Shown: positions 1 through 8,807, numbered from the stretch's first letter. The stretch: 64,000 nt of DNA from Pseudoalteromonas nigrifaciens (GCF_002221505.1 NZ_CP011036.1:3286001-3350000); one strand, 5' to 3'. Notes: generated from the letters alone by a model not told the origin. Translations and numbers: made by a program.

Positions 1-276
1 TAGGTCTACCACATCGCCTTCTACTTTAGCGATTTCGTATAGGTTTATTTCTGCAGATACTAATGATTTGCGAGAAGTGAAACCGAACTTAGGTAGACGA
101 CGTTGCATAGGCATTTGACCGCCTTCGAAACCAACGCGTACTTTACCGCCAGAACGTGATTTTTGACCTTTGTGACCACGGCCACCAGTCTTACCAAGAC
201 CAGAACCGATACCACGACCAACACGTTTTGGAGCAGTTTTTGAACCTGCAGCAGGTGAAAGTGTATTCAAATGCAT
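1..276 (-). CDS. rplO: 50S ribosomal protein L15, C-terminus cut by window edge
   Basis: L15 is a late-assembling protein of the large ribosomal subunit. The first 92 codons are present. The N-terminus begins [13 protein letters not shown] and is followed by the Gly/Arg/Lys-rich stretch typical of the family ([19 protein letters not shown] region), which contacts 23S rRNA. The family is about 144 residues, so roughly 50 C-terminal residues lie beyond the left edge. The start codon is 4 bases after the rpmD stop, as expected inside the spc operon. secY should follow outside the window. Confidence 0.97.
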
Positions 277-280
277 GAAA

Positions 281-463
281 TTAACCCTCTACCTTAACCA
301 TGTAAGAAACCTGGTTTATCATACCACGTACACATGCTGTGTCTTCTAACTCAACAGTGTGGTTGATACGACGTAAACCAAGACCGCGTAATGTAGCTTT
401 ATGTTTCGGTAAACGACCGATAGAGCTTTTTACTTGTGTTACTTTTACAGTTTGATTTGCCAT
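281..463 (-). CDS. rpmD: 50S ribosomal protein L30
   Basis: This 60-residue protein has the L30 signature: [20 protein letters not shown], then [15 protein letters not shown] and a C-terminal [13 protein letters not shown] strand. L30 sits on the surface of the large subunit near 5S rRNA. The length is normal for the family. The gene starts 2 bases after the rpsE stop and is followed after 4 bases by rplO, so it is clearly co-transcribed and probably translationally coupled. Confidence 0.97.
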
Positions 464-465
464 GG

Positions 466-972
466 TTACCCCAGTATCTCGTCTATGCGAAGACCACGTT
501 TAGCAGCAATCGACTGAGGAGAATTCATATTCTCAAGAGCAGAGATTGTTGCACGCACTACGTTGATTGGGTTAGTAGAACCGTAACATTTAGAAAGTAC
601 GTTCTGCACACCAGTCACTTCTAGTACCGCACGCATTGCACCACCAGCGATGATACCAGTACCTTCAGAGGCTGGTTTCATAAACACTTGTGAGCCAGCA
701 TGACGTCCTTTAACAGGATGCTGTAATGTGTTGCCATTTAGGTCTACATTGATCATATTGCGACGTGCTTTTTCCATTGCTTTTTGAATAGCAGCTGGAA
801 CTTCACGTGCTTTACCATAACCAAAACCTACTTTACCTGCGCCATCACCAACTACTGTTAGTGCTGTAAAGCTAAAGATACGACCACCTTTAACTACTTT
901 AGACACACGGTTCACCGCGATTAGCTTTTCAGCTAGATCAGGCTGTTGTTGCTTTGCTTCTACGTTAGCCAT
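466..972 (-). CDS. rpsE: 30S ribosomal protein S5
   Basis: S5 (168 residues) is a primary component of the decoding-fidelity region of the small subunit. Visible features are the N-terminal double-stranded-RNA-binding-like domain ([21 protein letters not shown], then [18 protein letters not shown]) and the C-terminal domain with [19 protein letters not shown] and the conserved [11 protein letters not shown] region. The length fits the usual 166-170. It lies between rplR (9 bases upstream) and rpmD (2 bases downstream). Nothing unusual is seen. Confidence 0.98.
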
Positions 973-981
973 TGTCTACTC

Positions 982-1332
982 CTAGAATTGCAAACCGGCT
1001 TCACGCGCAGCATCAGCTAGCGCCTTCACACGGCCGTGATATTTAAAGCCACTACGATCAAAAGCAATCTTTTCGATGCCTTTGTCAGCCGCACGTTCAG
1101 CAACCGCTTTACCAACTGCTTGCGCAGCTGCAACGTTGCCGGTGCCTTTAACTGTTTCGCAAATAGCTTTTTCAACAGTAGAAGCAGCAGCCAGTACAGT
1201 ACCCTCAGCAGTAACTACTTGAGCGTATATGTGACGTGGCGTGCGGTGGATAACAAGACGCGTTGTGCCTTGTTCAATATAATTTCTACGAGTGCGTTTA
1301 GCACGACGTAGACGAGCTGTTTTTTTATCCAT
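982..1332 (-). CDS. rplR: 50S ribosomal protein L18
   Basis: L18 (116 residues) binds 5S rRNA with L5. The N-terminus is basic ([17 protein letters not shown]), followed by [16 protein letters not shown]. The C-terminus has [27 protein letters not shown], the family hallmark. The length matches family members exactly (116-117). It begins 9 bases after the rplF stop, in the canonical spc order L6-L18-S5. Confidence 0.97.
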
Positions 1333-1341
1333 CGTCTTACC

Positions 1342-1875
1342 TTACTTCTTCTTAGCCTCTTTACGGCGCACATTCTCATCTGAATAACGAACACCCTTGC
1401 CTTTATATGGCTCAGGTTTACGGTATGCACGAATGTTAGCAGCTGTTTGACCAACTAACTGCTTATCTACGCCCTTAACTAGAACTTCTGTTTGGCTTGG
1501 AGTTTCAATCGTAATTCCTTCAGGAACTGCGAAATGAACTGGGTGCGAGAAACCAAGAGTTAAATCTAATGTTTTACCCTTAGCTGCTGCACGGTAACCA
1601 ACGCCTACTAACTGAAGTTTCTTCTCGTAACCTTCATGCGTACCAACAATCATATTGTTGATTAGAGCGCGAGCAGTACCTGCTTGAGCCCATGCATCTG
1701 TTACGCCTTCACGAGGTAAAGTTGTAATAACGTTTTCTTCAACTTTTACTTCAACAGCGTTGTTGATAGTACGAGTTAATTCACCGTTTTTGCCTTTAAC
1801 TGTGATTTCCTGGCCTTTTAATGTAACTTCTACACCGGCAGGAACACTAATTGGTGCCTTTGCTATGCGAGACAT
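1342..1875 (-). CDS. rplF: 50S ribosomal protein L6
   Basis: L6 (177 residues) lies at the base of the L7/L12 stalk near the sarcin-ricin loop. It begins [17 protein letters not shown] and shows the two tandem L6 domains. The second ends with the signature [25 protein letters not shown]. Length and ends are standard. It is 13 bases after the rpsH stop. Confidence 0.97.
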
Positions 1876-1888
1876 AGTTCCCCTCCGA

Positions 1889-2281
1889 TTAAGCTACAAA
1901 ACCAATGATTTCACCACCAACGCCTGCACTACGTGCTGCGCGGTCTGTCATTAGGCCTTTAGAAGTTGATACGATAGCGATACCTAGACCACCCATTACC
2001 TTTGGTAATTCGTCACGTCTCTTATAGATACGTAAACCAGGGCGGCTAACACGCTGGATATTTTCAATAACAGCTTTGCCTTCGAAGTACTTCAATTCGA
2101 TAGAAAGCTCAGGTTTTACGTCGCCATTGATTGCGAAATCAGCGATGTAACCTTCATTTTTTAATACTTTAGCTACTGCTACTTTCAGTTTTGAATTAGG
2201 CATCGTTACAGATACTTTCTTCGCTGACTGACCGTTACGGATTCGTGTAAACAAATCCGCGATAGGATCTTGCAAGCTCAT
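1889..2281 (-). CDS. rpsH: 30S ribosomal protein S8
   Basis: S8 (130 residues) binds the central domain of 16S rRNA. The sequence begins [18 protein letters not shown] and ends with [22 protein letters not shown], both typical. In E. coli S8 is also the translational repressor of the spc mRNA, acting at the rplE start. Whether that site exists here was not tested, because it needs RNA folding of the rplX-rplE junction. Confidence 0.97.
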
Positions 2282-2302
2282 AGTCTTACTCCCGTGATTC
2301 TT

Positions 2303-2608
2303 TTACCAGCTAGCTTTTTTAAGGCCAGGAATTTCACCGCGCATAGCTGCTTCGCGAACTTTAATACGGCTCATGCCGAATTTGCGAAGGAAACCATGTG
2401 GGCGGCCCGTAATGTTACAACGATTACGCTGACGTACAGGGCTAGAATCACGTGGTAAAGCTTGTAGCTTAAGTACCGCGTCCCAACGATCATCTTCAGA
2501 TGTATTAACATCACTGATGATAGCTTTTAGTGCTGTGCGCTTTTCAGCGAACTGAGCAACTAGTTTTGTGCGCTTTGCTTCGCGCGCTTTCATAGAATTC
2601 TTTGCCAT
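2303..2608 (-). CDS. rpsN: 30S ribosomal protein S14, zinc-independent (C-minus) form
   Basis: S14 (101 residues) is part of the small-subunit head. It begins [17 protein letters not shown] and ends GLKKASW. The core reads [22 protein letters not shown]. The long length and the absence of the two CxxC pairs show this is the zinc-free paralogue typical of gammaproteobacteria. The order rplE-rpsN-rpsH is canonical. Confidence 0.97.
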
Positions 2609-2618
2609 AACCCTACCC

Positions 2619-3158
2619 TTATTTCTTGAATGGGAAGTTAAACGCTTCTAACAACGCACGGCCTTCCTCATCAGATTTCGCAGAAGTAGTAATAGTAATA
2701 TCCATACCGCGTACACGGTCTACTTTATCGTAATCGATTTCTGGGAAGATGATTTGTTCACGTACGCCCATGCTGTAGTTGCCACGTCCATCAAAAGACT
2801 TAGCACTTACGCCACGGAAGTCGCGAATACGTGGGATAGCGATTGATACCAAACGCTCAAAAAAGTCCCACATACGTTCGCCACGTAGGGTTACTTTACA
2901 ACCTATCGGGTAACCTTCACGCACTTTGAAGCCAGCAACAGATTTGCGTGCTTTAGTGATTAGAGGTTTCTGACCAGAGATTGCAGCTAGATCCGCAACA
3001 GCGTTATCTAGAATTTTCTTGTCAGCTAGGGCTTCGCCCACGCCCATATTCAATGTGATCTTTTCGATCAGAGGGACTTGCATGACAGAGCTGAAACCAA
3101 ACTTCTCTTGAAGTTCAGCTACTACTTTGTCTTTATATACTTCATGCAGTTTCGCCAT
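2619..3158 (-). CDS. rplE: 50S ribosomal protein L5
   Basis: L5 (179 residues) binds 5S rRNA and contacts the P-site tRNA. The true start is taken as the ATG giving [20 protein letters not shown], because this gives the normal family length. The reading frame is open for 23 further codons upstream into rplX, but that extension has no family counterpart. Recognisable segments are [20 protein letters not shown] and [28 protein letters not shown] near the C-terminus. Confidence 0.96.
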
Positions 3159-3174
3159 CATTCTACTCCAACTA

Positions 3175-3489
3175 TTAAATAGTTTTACCAGTAGATTTAA
3201 AGATACGTAATTTCTTACCATCTTCAATCTTGAAACCTACACGATCTGCTTTACTCGTTTCCGAGTTGTAGATCGCAACGTTTGATACGTCGATAGACGC
3301 TTCTTTCTCAACAATACCGCCAGGCTGGTTCAATTGTGGAACCGGCTTTTGGTGCTTTTTGATCAAGTTTATGCCTTCGACAAATAATCTTCCAGATTCA
3401 GTAACAACTGAAAGCACTTTTCCGCGCTTACCTTTGTCTTTACCTGCTAGAACGATTACTTCGTCATCACGACGGATTTTTGCTGCCAT
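3175..3489 (-). CDS. rplX: 50S ribosomal protein L24
   Basis: L24 (104 residues) is an assembly-initiator protein of the large subunit with an N-terminal KOW motif ([20 protein letters not shown]). It continues with [14 protein letters not shown] and a C-terminal [11 protein letters not shown]. Length is standard. It is 10 bases after the rplN stop and 16 bases before the rplE start. Confidence 0.97.
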
Positions 3490-3499
3490 GATAGACTCC

Positions 3500-3868
3500 T
3501 TACAGTACTTCTGGGGCTAGTGAAACGATTTTCATGAACTTATCATTACGAAGTTCACGAGTCACAGGGCCGAAGATACGAGTACCAATAGGCTGCAAGT
3601 TATCATTTAAGATAACAGCTGCATTGCTATCGAAACGGATCAAAGAACCGTCTGGACGACGAACGCCTTTTTTGGTGCGCACAACTACCGCGTTTTTAAC
3701 ATCACCTTTCTTCACTTTACCGCGAGGAATAGCTTCTTTTACAGAAACTTTAATGATGTCGCCAATCGCTGCATAGCGACGGTGAGAACCACCAAGGACT
3801 TTTATACACTGCACTTTGCGAGCGCCGCTGTTATCAGCAACTTCCAGCTGAGTTTGCATTTGGATCAT
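3500..3868 (-). CDS. rplN: 50S ribosomal protein L14, first gene of the spc operon
   Basis: L14 (122 residues) forms an intersubunit bridge with 16S rRNA and binds RsfS. It begins [27 protein letters not shown] and ends [11 protein letters not shown], both diagnostic. A strong ribosome binding site (GGAGG) lies 6 bases before the ATG. The S10 operon genes ending in rpsQ, which often lie just upstream, are absent. Instead there is a leader of about 105 bases and a promoter, so this gene opens an independently transcribed spc operon. Confidence 0.97.
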
Positions 3869-3973
3869 GTTAATGACCTCCGGTGTAGTAATTACAACTT
3901 GTCTTAAATTCGTTTAAAATCAAGACATTTCGATTGAAATCCACTCAAAAAACAAGCTAGTTGTCTCTTAAGG

Positions 3974-4033
3974 GCGGGCAATTGTACCAGCATTACGGGG
4001 GGAGCGGTAGGTTATTTTTTAATTAATTATGAG
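3974..4033 (-). promoter_or_regulatory. Predicted spc operon promoter with extended -10 and AT-rich UP-like element
   Basis: On the minus strand TACAAT (3981-3986) is preceded by TGG, making an extended -10 (TGNTACAAT). It is followed by a GC-rich discriminator, GCCCGCC, typical of stringently controlled ribosomal promoters. No good -35 hexamer lies at the right spacing, but an A/T-only tract (about 4012-4030) sits where an UP element would be. A run of six C lies in the spacer. Transcription would start near 3974. Confidence 0.65.
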
Positions 4034-4090
4034 GGAAAGCTAATTAATATTGAGTAATTACGGCTATCTAGCTACTTTACATATGGTTAC

Positions 4091-4120
4091 AAAACAAACA
4101 AGGCACTATCTTAGTGCCTT
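4091..4120 (-). terminator. Rho-independent terminator of the AsmA-like gene
   Basis: On the minus strand AAGGCACT and AGTGCCTT form an 8-bp stem with a 5-base loop, followed by a T-rich run (TTGTTTGTTTTG). It lies about 20 bases after the stop codon of the AsmA-like gene and before the spc promoter, so it insulates the two units. Confidence 0.75.
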
Positions 4121-4140
4121 GTAGATTATTTATCAGGGTT

Positions 4141-6090
4141 TTAGCCAAACAAACCTTTCAATTTATCTTTAAGTTTGTCTTTTGCTTTTTCTTTGAGCTT
4201 TTCTTTTGCTTCTTCTTTAAGCGCATTACCAAAATCAAGCTTAATGCCTACATCATGGAATGGCCCTTTAATACGCAGTGGTATTTTAAAGCCGGTACTA
4301 TCATCGGTTGTACCCTGCCCCTCAATAGAACCGACTATACCGGTTACTAGTCGGTAATTAATAATAGTATTAGGTAAATCCACATCACCTTCGCCTGAAA
4401 TACGGATCAGTGGGCTGATTAACGACAGGTCGTTATTATGGCCCACCCCATTAGTAAACTTAAAGCTACCCGTTAATGCTGAGAAGTCGGTTTGCTGTGA
4501 CTTATCAAAGCCAGTATCTAGTCCTTCTGATACAGCCCCTACATTACCTTTAAGCAACTCTTTACCTTTGCGAATCATTTCAGCTATATTTGCGCCTTGT
4601 ACTGCGCCATTAGCAAACTCAAACCCTAACTCACCATTAAGTGCGTTAACAAACTCTTTTTGGCTTTGCCCATTTGTGGTTAAGTTCCAATTTAATGAGC
4701 CATTACCCATTAATTTATCAAATCCTGCGGCATCGGTTAATAACGGTTGTGCATCAATACCTGCCAAATCAAAATTAGTGGTTATTTTATAAGGTATTTG
4801 CTGGGCATTAATATTAATTGCCCCTTTCCCTGTTCCCTCATAGGCTGCAAAGTTATCTAAGCTTAATTTAGCGACACTATTTTTTAACGCTACTGTAAAT
4901 TGGTTTGCACCGAGTTTAATATCGTTAGCTTTTAAACCGCTTGAGCGTATTACTACATTAGCATCAAGCGTATTTAAGGCACTTAAGTCTATTTTAGTGT
5001 CGTCCCATACAATAGGCTCTGCTGGTTTAGTTTCGTCTGTAGTTGGCTGCTCTTTTTTAGCTACGGCTTCTGGTAAGTATGGGTTTAAGTCAAGCATACC
5101 TAAGTCAATGTTTGCCATTACAGCAAGTCGTTTACCTAAATTAAGCTCACTTTTACCTTTTATTTGCAGTGCATCTAATGTGGCAATAAGCTCTTCAAGC
5201 TTAAATTGCTCACCCGCTAAATGCATTTTGCCATTTACACTAAAAGCATTAAAGGCGTTATCTTTGGCGTTTAACTCTACACCTTGCCATTTGGCTATAT
5301 TTTTTACCGAGTCTCCACTTAGCGCTAACTGACCTTTTATATCTTGGCCTTGTTTAGCAATAGTTCCCTCAAAGGTTAAATCAACTAAACGTGAATCTAA
5401 ACTCTGCTGAATATTAAAAGTAGTACCTTCGATCGCTTTTGCTGGCGTATCTAGTTTTACATCAAGCTCAAAGCGCTCTTGCATGTAAGTTATTGCGCCT
5501 TTTACTTCTAATGTTTTACGCAGTGATGGAAGTAAAATAGCCAGTTCTAAATCACTTATTTGCTGTTTAACCCCGGTTTTACCATCTAAATAAGTAAAGG
5601 TACCACCATAAATGGCAACTTCCCCTAGCTCAATGTCAAAGTTCTCAGGTAATTTTATAGCTTCCGCAGATCCTGTTTGCTCTTTAGGCTGCTCAGCTAC
5701 CGCATCAAATAGCTGCCAGTTAGCTTTACCGTTTTTATCGGTCTCTAATAAAATATCAGGCTCGTTAATAACAAACTTATCGAGTTTAAATTCACCATCT
5801 AATAGCGATAGCCAAGGGATGTGTACTGCAAGCTGCTGCATACTTGCCATATCGGCGCGAGAGCCCGATTTCATGTTGGCAAAATGTACATCATTAAGTT
5901 CTAATTTTAATGCAGGAAATACACTCAGCGTTTTATCGCCTTTAATAGTTAATGTACGTCCTGTGGTTTGTTCTACCTGCTCAGAGACTTTATTAAAAAT
6001 AGCATCAGTAGGAATTAAAAAGGGTGCTGCAACGATAAGTGCAATACATAACAGCAGTATTACACCTATAATTTTAAATAAGGTTTTCAT
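4141..6090 (-). CDS. AsmA family protein
   Basis: AsmA-family proteins are inner-membrane-anchored periplasmic proteins. Large members bridge the membranes for phospholipid transport, while short ones like this (649 residues) are linked to outer-membrane assembly. The start is the ATG at 6090 with AAGGA 8 bases upstream; it gives a single N-terminal membrane helix (MKTLFKIIGVILLLCIALIV). Then comes the AsmA N-domain (TLTIKGDKTLSVFPALKLELNDVHF), a long beta-rich repetitive middle and the AsmA_2 region (SLNWNLTTNGQS, then GTGKGAININAQQIPYKI upstream). The C-terminus is a Lys/Glu-rich helix ending DKLKDKLKGLFG. The exact substrate is unknown. Confidence 0.88.
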   Translation of the reverse strand: MKTLFKIIGVILLLCIALIVAAPFLIPTDAIFNKVSEQVEQTTGRTLTIKGDKTLSVFPALKLELNDVHFANMKSGSRADMASMQQLAVHIPWLSLLDGEFKLDKFVINEPDILLETDKNGKANWQLFDAVAEQPKEQTGSAEAIKLPENFDIELGEVAIYGGTFTYLDGKTGVKQQISDLELAILLPSLRKTLEVKGAITYMQERFELDVKLDTPAKAIEGTTFNIQQSLDSRLVDLTFEGTIAKQGQDIKGQLALSGDSVKNIAKWQGVELNAKDNAFNAFSVNGKMHLAGEQFKLEELIATLDALQIKGKSELNLGKRLAVMANIDLGMLDLNPYLPEAVAKKEQPTTDETKPAEPIVWDDTKIDLSALNTLDANVVIRSSGLKANDIKLGANQFTVALKNSVAKLSLDNFAAYEGTGKGAININAQQIPYKITTNFDLAGIDAQPLLTDAAGFDKLMGNGSLNWNLTTNGQSQKEFVNALNGELGFEFANGAVQGANIAEMIRKGKELLKGNVGAVSEGLDTGFDKSQQTDFSALTGSFKFTNGVGHNNDLSLISPLIRISGEGDVDLPNTIINYRLVTGIVGSIEGQGTTDDSTGFKIPLRIKGPFHDVGIKLDFGNALKEEAKEKLKEKAKDKLKDKLKGLFG

Positions 6091-6514
6091 GATCGTCCTT
6101 TCAAATGTGCAAATAATACTCATATCATAGCGAGAGTTATCACTAAAATCATTGTCAGTACTAAAAAAAATAACTTTCAACTAATTTATTTTTTAATGAT
6201 GAATCTACGCGCTAATAATATCAACACTATTTAAATATTAACAAACAACACATGAACGCTTTATAAAAAACAACAAATCATTACTTTTCAACAAGTAAGA
6301 CATGAAAAACACACTGTCGTATGATTTTCAAACAATCTAAACTAATTGAGTTTTCGTCACTGAAGTTAACTATTTTATTGTTTTAATAAATTAATAATTA
6401 TGAGCACTTTAACTGTTGTATTCTTAAGGCTTGTATATGCCTCTGTTGTTATTGCAAGATTTGCGCTAAAATAGACCAGCTAAAAAATGCATCTAACTCG
6501 AGGTTCTACAAGGC
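6091..6514. other. 424-base AT-rich spacer between divergent genes
   Basis: This gap separates the AsmA-like gene (minus) from the unknown gene at 6515 (plus). It is strongly A/T-rich and has no convincing open reading frame or strong palindrome. It must hold both promoters. The only plausible core element seen is for the plus gene: TAAAAT at 6467-6472 with CTGTTG at 6443-6448, 18 bases apart. No clear element was found for asmA. Confidence 0.6.
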
Positions 6515-7678
6515 ATGAAAAAACTGCTAATTTCACCGTCACAAATGTCGCTAGGCGAGCAAGAAAACCAAATATACCAAAACATTCTGAAGCAATCCTC
6601 AGAACTCAGCCTAAATCTAATGGCCGTGAAAGTAGAAAACCACCCAGATGATTTTTTACTTTGGTGCTATGAACTGCTTAACGCAAGCAAAGATCGTATG
6701 AATTACGACTTGCTAGAGCCGCAACAGTTACCAGTACTAAAAAAACTGCACGACCAACTTATTTCTGCTATTAGCTTTTTACAAGTTAAAACGTTACGTG
6801 TAGCGCCTTGGCCTGTAGTAACTACATTTATTGAGCAGCACAAAGATCTTATTGCACTTGATGAGCAGCTTCGCTTAACAAGCTACATTGCAAGCATTCG
6901 CCCGCAATCACTTAAAGATATGATCCCAGAAGACTTACTTGCATTTAGTGGTAAGCACATGGCATCGCTTGATCCAAGCACTTACAACTTTGATGTTGAA
7001 TGGTTTGCATCAACTAAAAGCGCTAAAGCGTTTCATCAACTACTGGCTGATATGCCTGATGCGTTTGATGATGCACTTAGCAATATTCCGTTGGAAGGTA
7101 ATATTACTCATTATGAGTACCAGCAATTTGTTGCTGCTTACTTAAAAGCTTTTAGCGATGGTAACGAAAAGCCAACGCTCGCTCCAGCAACTCGCTTATT
7201 AGCGATGCGTCGTCCTGACGTATTTACTCCTATTAGCAATAATAGATTAGATGCTTTATGTGGCGCACTGGGTGTTAGCAAGCTAAAAAACACTGACTTT
7301 GAGCGTTACTGGCAAGACATAGTACAAAAAATTCAAACTCTGTCTTGGTTTAAAATGGCTAAAGCAGACAACGAATTAGAAGAGCAGCTGGTAAGCATTA
7401 AAGCGCTTATTCCGTGCTTTTTTTACTATGCAGACACCACAACAGCCGATAGCTCTAATTACATCAAGCTGCTAAGCAAGCCAAAGCGCAGTACTTCAGG
7501 TACAGGTAAAACTAAGCGTAGAGGTAAAGAATCTGCAGAAATTTTAGTAGACCGCGCACTTGCAGCTGACGATATTCCTGAGCATATTCGTAGCAAACGT
7601 GATTCTATTATTAATGAAGTACAAAAAGGTCGTGGAGTTAACGAAACAATTAGCTTAATGCGTACTATTTTTGGTTAA
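6515..7678 (+). CDS. Conserved hypothetical protein of unknown function
   Basis: I do not recognise this 387-residue protein. It starts MKKLLISPSQMSLGEQENQ. It has no signal peptide and no membrane segment, so it is probably cytosolic and largely alpha-helical. Two Trp-containing stretches (WPVVTTFIEQH and ERYWQDIVQKIQTLSWF) and an MRRPDVFTPISNNRLDALCGALG segment look conserved. A basic, Ser/Gly-rich linker (KPKRSTSGTGKTKRRGKES, about residues 324-342) joins the body to a C-terminal helical tail (DIPEHIRSKRDSIINEVQKGRG). The linker might bind nucleic acid, but that is speculation. It is monocistronic, with a hairpin downstream. Confidence 0.8.
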   Translation: MKKLLISPSQMSLGEQENQIYQNILKQSSELSLNLMAVKVENHPDDFLLWCYELLNASKDRMNYDLLEPQQLPVLKKLHDQLISAISFLQVKTLRVAPWPVVTTFIEQHKDLIALDEQLRLTSYIASIRPQSLKDMIPEDLLAFSGKHMASLDPSTYNFDVEWFASTKSAKAFHQLLADMPDAFDDALSNIPLEGNITHYEYQQFVAAYLKAFSDGNEKPTLAPATRLLAMRRPDVFTPISNNRLDALCGALGVSKLKNTDFERYWQDIVQKIQTLSWFKMAKADNELEEQLVSIKALIPCFFYYADTTTADSSNYIKLLSKPKRSTSGTGKTKRRGKESAEILVDRALAADDIPEHIRSKRDSIINEVQKGRGVNETISLMRTIFG

Positions 7679-7688
7679 TTATTAATAA

Positions 7689-7730
7689 CTAACCTAGCAG
7701 CGCCGATTTGGTGCAGCTAGGTTAATTTAT
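7689..7730 (+). terminator. Hairpin after the hypothetical gene, probable terminator
   Basis: AACCTAGC (7691-7698) pairs with GCTAGGTT (7715-7722). An inner stem, GCGCC with GGTGC, sits inside the loop, giving a long two-part hairpin about 12 bases after the stop. The downstream tract (TTAATTTAT) is only moderately T-rich. Confidence 0.55.
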
Positions 7731-7821
7731 GCACCACAAATGTAAAACCCCTTAAAATCTTATCTCTGCACCTCTCCCTCTACTAATTATAAGCTATTGT
7801 TTTAAAACACCTAAAACCATA

Positions 7822-7858
7822 TTCACTGCAATAAAGTGAAGCTGGCATACCCCGTGCA
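7822..7858 (+). promoter_or_regulatory. Candidate sigma54 (-24/-12) promoter of the putative porin
   Basis: The sequence CTGGCATACCCCGTGCAAT (7842-7860) has GG (7844-7845), exactly 10 bases, then GC (7856-7857). This matches the sigma54 consensus TGGCAC-N5-TTGCW with two substitutions. Transcription would begin near 7869, 75 bases before the ATG. Immediately upstream is an inverted repeat TTCACT-N7-AGTGAA (7822-7840). Such promoters need an enhancer-binding activator such as NtrC. Confidence 0.6.
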
Positions 7859-7887
7859 ATCTTCTTTTCTGTTAAATAATAAAATGC

Positions 7888-7917
7888 TGCCAAGCTATAA
7901 GCCTTAAAGCTTTGGCA
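7888..7917 (+). promoter_or_regulatory. Hairpin in the 5' leader of the putative porin
   Basis: TGCCAAGC (7888-7895) pairs with GCTTTGGCA (7909-7917) with a single bulged A. The loop is 13 bases. The hairpin ends about 14 bases before the ribosome binding site (AGGAA) and 26 bases before the ATG, so it could affect translation or message stability. No role is proven. Confidence 0.35.
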
Positions 7918-7943
7918 TGCAATCATATAACAGGAACTAAAAC

Positions 7944-8621
7944 ATGCTAAAACTACAAAAAGTCATAACAATAACAGCACTCTCTTTAGTTAGTGTCGCA
8001 TCAACAGCAGCCTATGCTGAAGTAACCGCTAATGCGGCAGCAACATCAAACTATTTATGGCGCGGACAAGAACAAACCAGTGGTGATGCTGCCATTTCAG
8101 GCGGCATTGACTACACCAACGAGTCTGGTTTTTATGCCGGTGCTTGGGCATCAAATGCCTCTTGGGCCGATGAGATGACCTATGAATTAGACTTGTATGC
8201 AGGCTTTGGTGGCGCTATTAATGAAAGCGTGAGCTACGATGTTGGTTACATTTATTATGCATACCCAGATGCAGCTTCCACGGCTGATGCTGACTTTTCT
8301 GAGATTTACGGCAGTATAAGTGTAAAAGGCTTCACCTTTGGTGCTGCTGTATTAGCAACCTCTGCAGCAAGTGGTGACGGTACAGACTTTGCTGACTCAC
8401 TTTACCTAACGGCAGATTATGCTTTTGCTGTTGGCAATAACGGCACCGAAATAGCATTTCATTTAGGCCACTACTCTGGTGATTTTATAGGTGATGACAA
8501 TATTATTGATTATGGCATAGCAGTATCTAAAGATGGTTTCACTTTTGGTTTATCTGATACCGATATAGATGGCTCTGACGTAAAAGCCTATGTTGCTTAT
8601 TCAGTAGACTTTACACTTTAA
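7944..8621 (+). CDS. TorF family putative porin (TIGR02001/Gcw_chp type)
   Basis: This 225-residue protein has a clear signal peptide (MLKLQKVITITALSLVSVASTAAYA, cut before EVTAN). The mature part consists of short beta-strands with aromatic belts, starting with the family motif ATSNYLWRGQEQTSGDAAISGGIDY and ending with a terminal strand VKAYVAYSVDFTL. A small outer-membrane barrel is likely. The substrate is unknown. In other proteobacteria, as I recall, relatives lie next to glnK-amtB, which would fit the sigma54-like promoter found upstream. It is a single-gene unit with a strong terminator. Confidence 0.85.
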   Translation: MLKLQKVITITALSLVSVASTAAYAEVTANAAATSNYLWRGQEQTSGDAAISGGIDYTNESGFYAGAWASNASWADEMTYELDLYAGFGGAINESVSYDVGYIYYAYPDAASTADADFSEIYGSISVKGFTFGAAVLATSAASGDGTDFADSLYLTADYAFAVGNNGTEIAFHLGHYSGDFIGDDNIIDYGIAVSKDGFTFGLSDTDIDGSDVKAYVAYSVDFTL

Positions 8622-8648
8622 AAATTACACTGTAATTGCTGCAACCCA

Positions 8649-8670
8649 AGAGCCGAAAGGCTCTTTTTTA
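8649..8670 (+). terminator. Terminator of the putative porin gene
   Basis: AGAGCC-GAAA-GGCTCT followed by TTTTT: a 6-bp stem capped by a stable GAAA tetraloop with a classic T-run, 27 bases after the stop codon. Confidence 0.9.
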
Positions 8671-8807
8671 GTTTTAGCAGCATAAATAACCTGGCCACTA
8701 AACAAACTACGTTAACAAACCGTTACAATAAAATAATCACCTTATCCTCATTTTGCCTTATGCTATAGCCAGTAATTCCCCCCAAATTAGGTTATTAAGG
8801 AATAATA

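Noticed and set aside
3159-3227. Longer rplE reading frame (23 extra N-terminal codons)
   Set aside because: L5 is about 179 residues and begins MAKLHEVY; the extension overlaps the end of rplX and has no family counterpart.
3997-4002. G6 run in the spc promoter spacer as a phase-variation tract
   Set aside because: Only six bases long and located in an essential operon; switching would be lethal, and such a short run is fairly stable.
5612-6130. 172-codon open frame antisense to the AsmA-like gene
   Set aside because: A Ser/Asn/Ile-rich product with no domain or ribosome binding site, explained by the codon pattern of the gene on the other strand.
6091-6180. Upstream in-frame start for the AsmA-like protein
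   Set aside because: It would put 30 polar residues before the membrane anchor; the ATG at 6090 has a good AAGGA site and starts the anchor directly.
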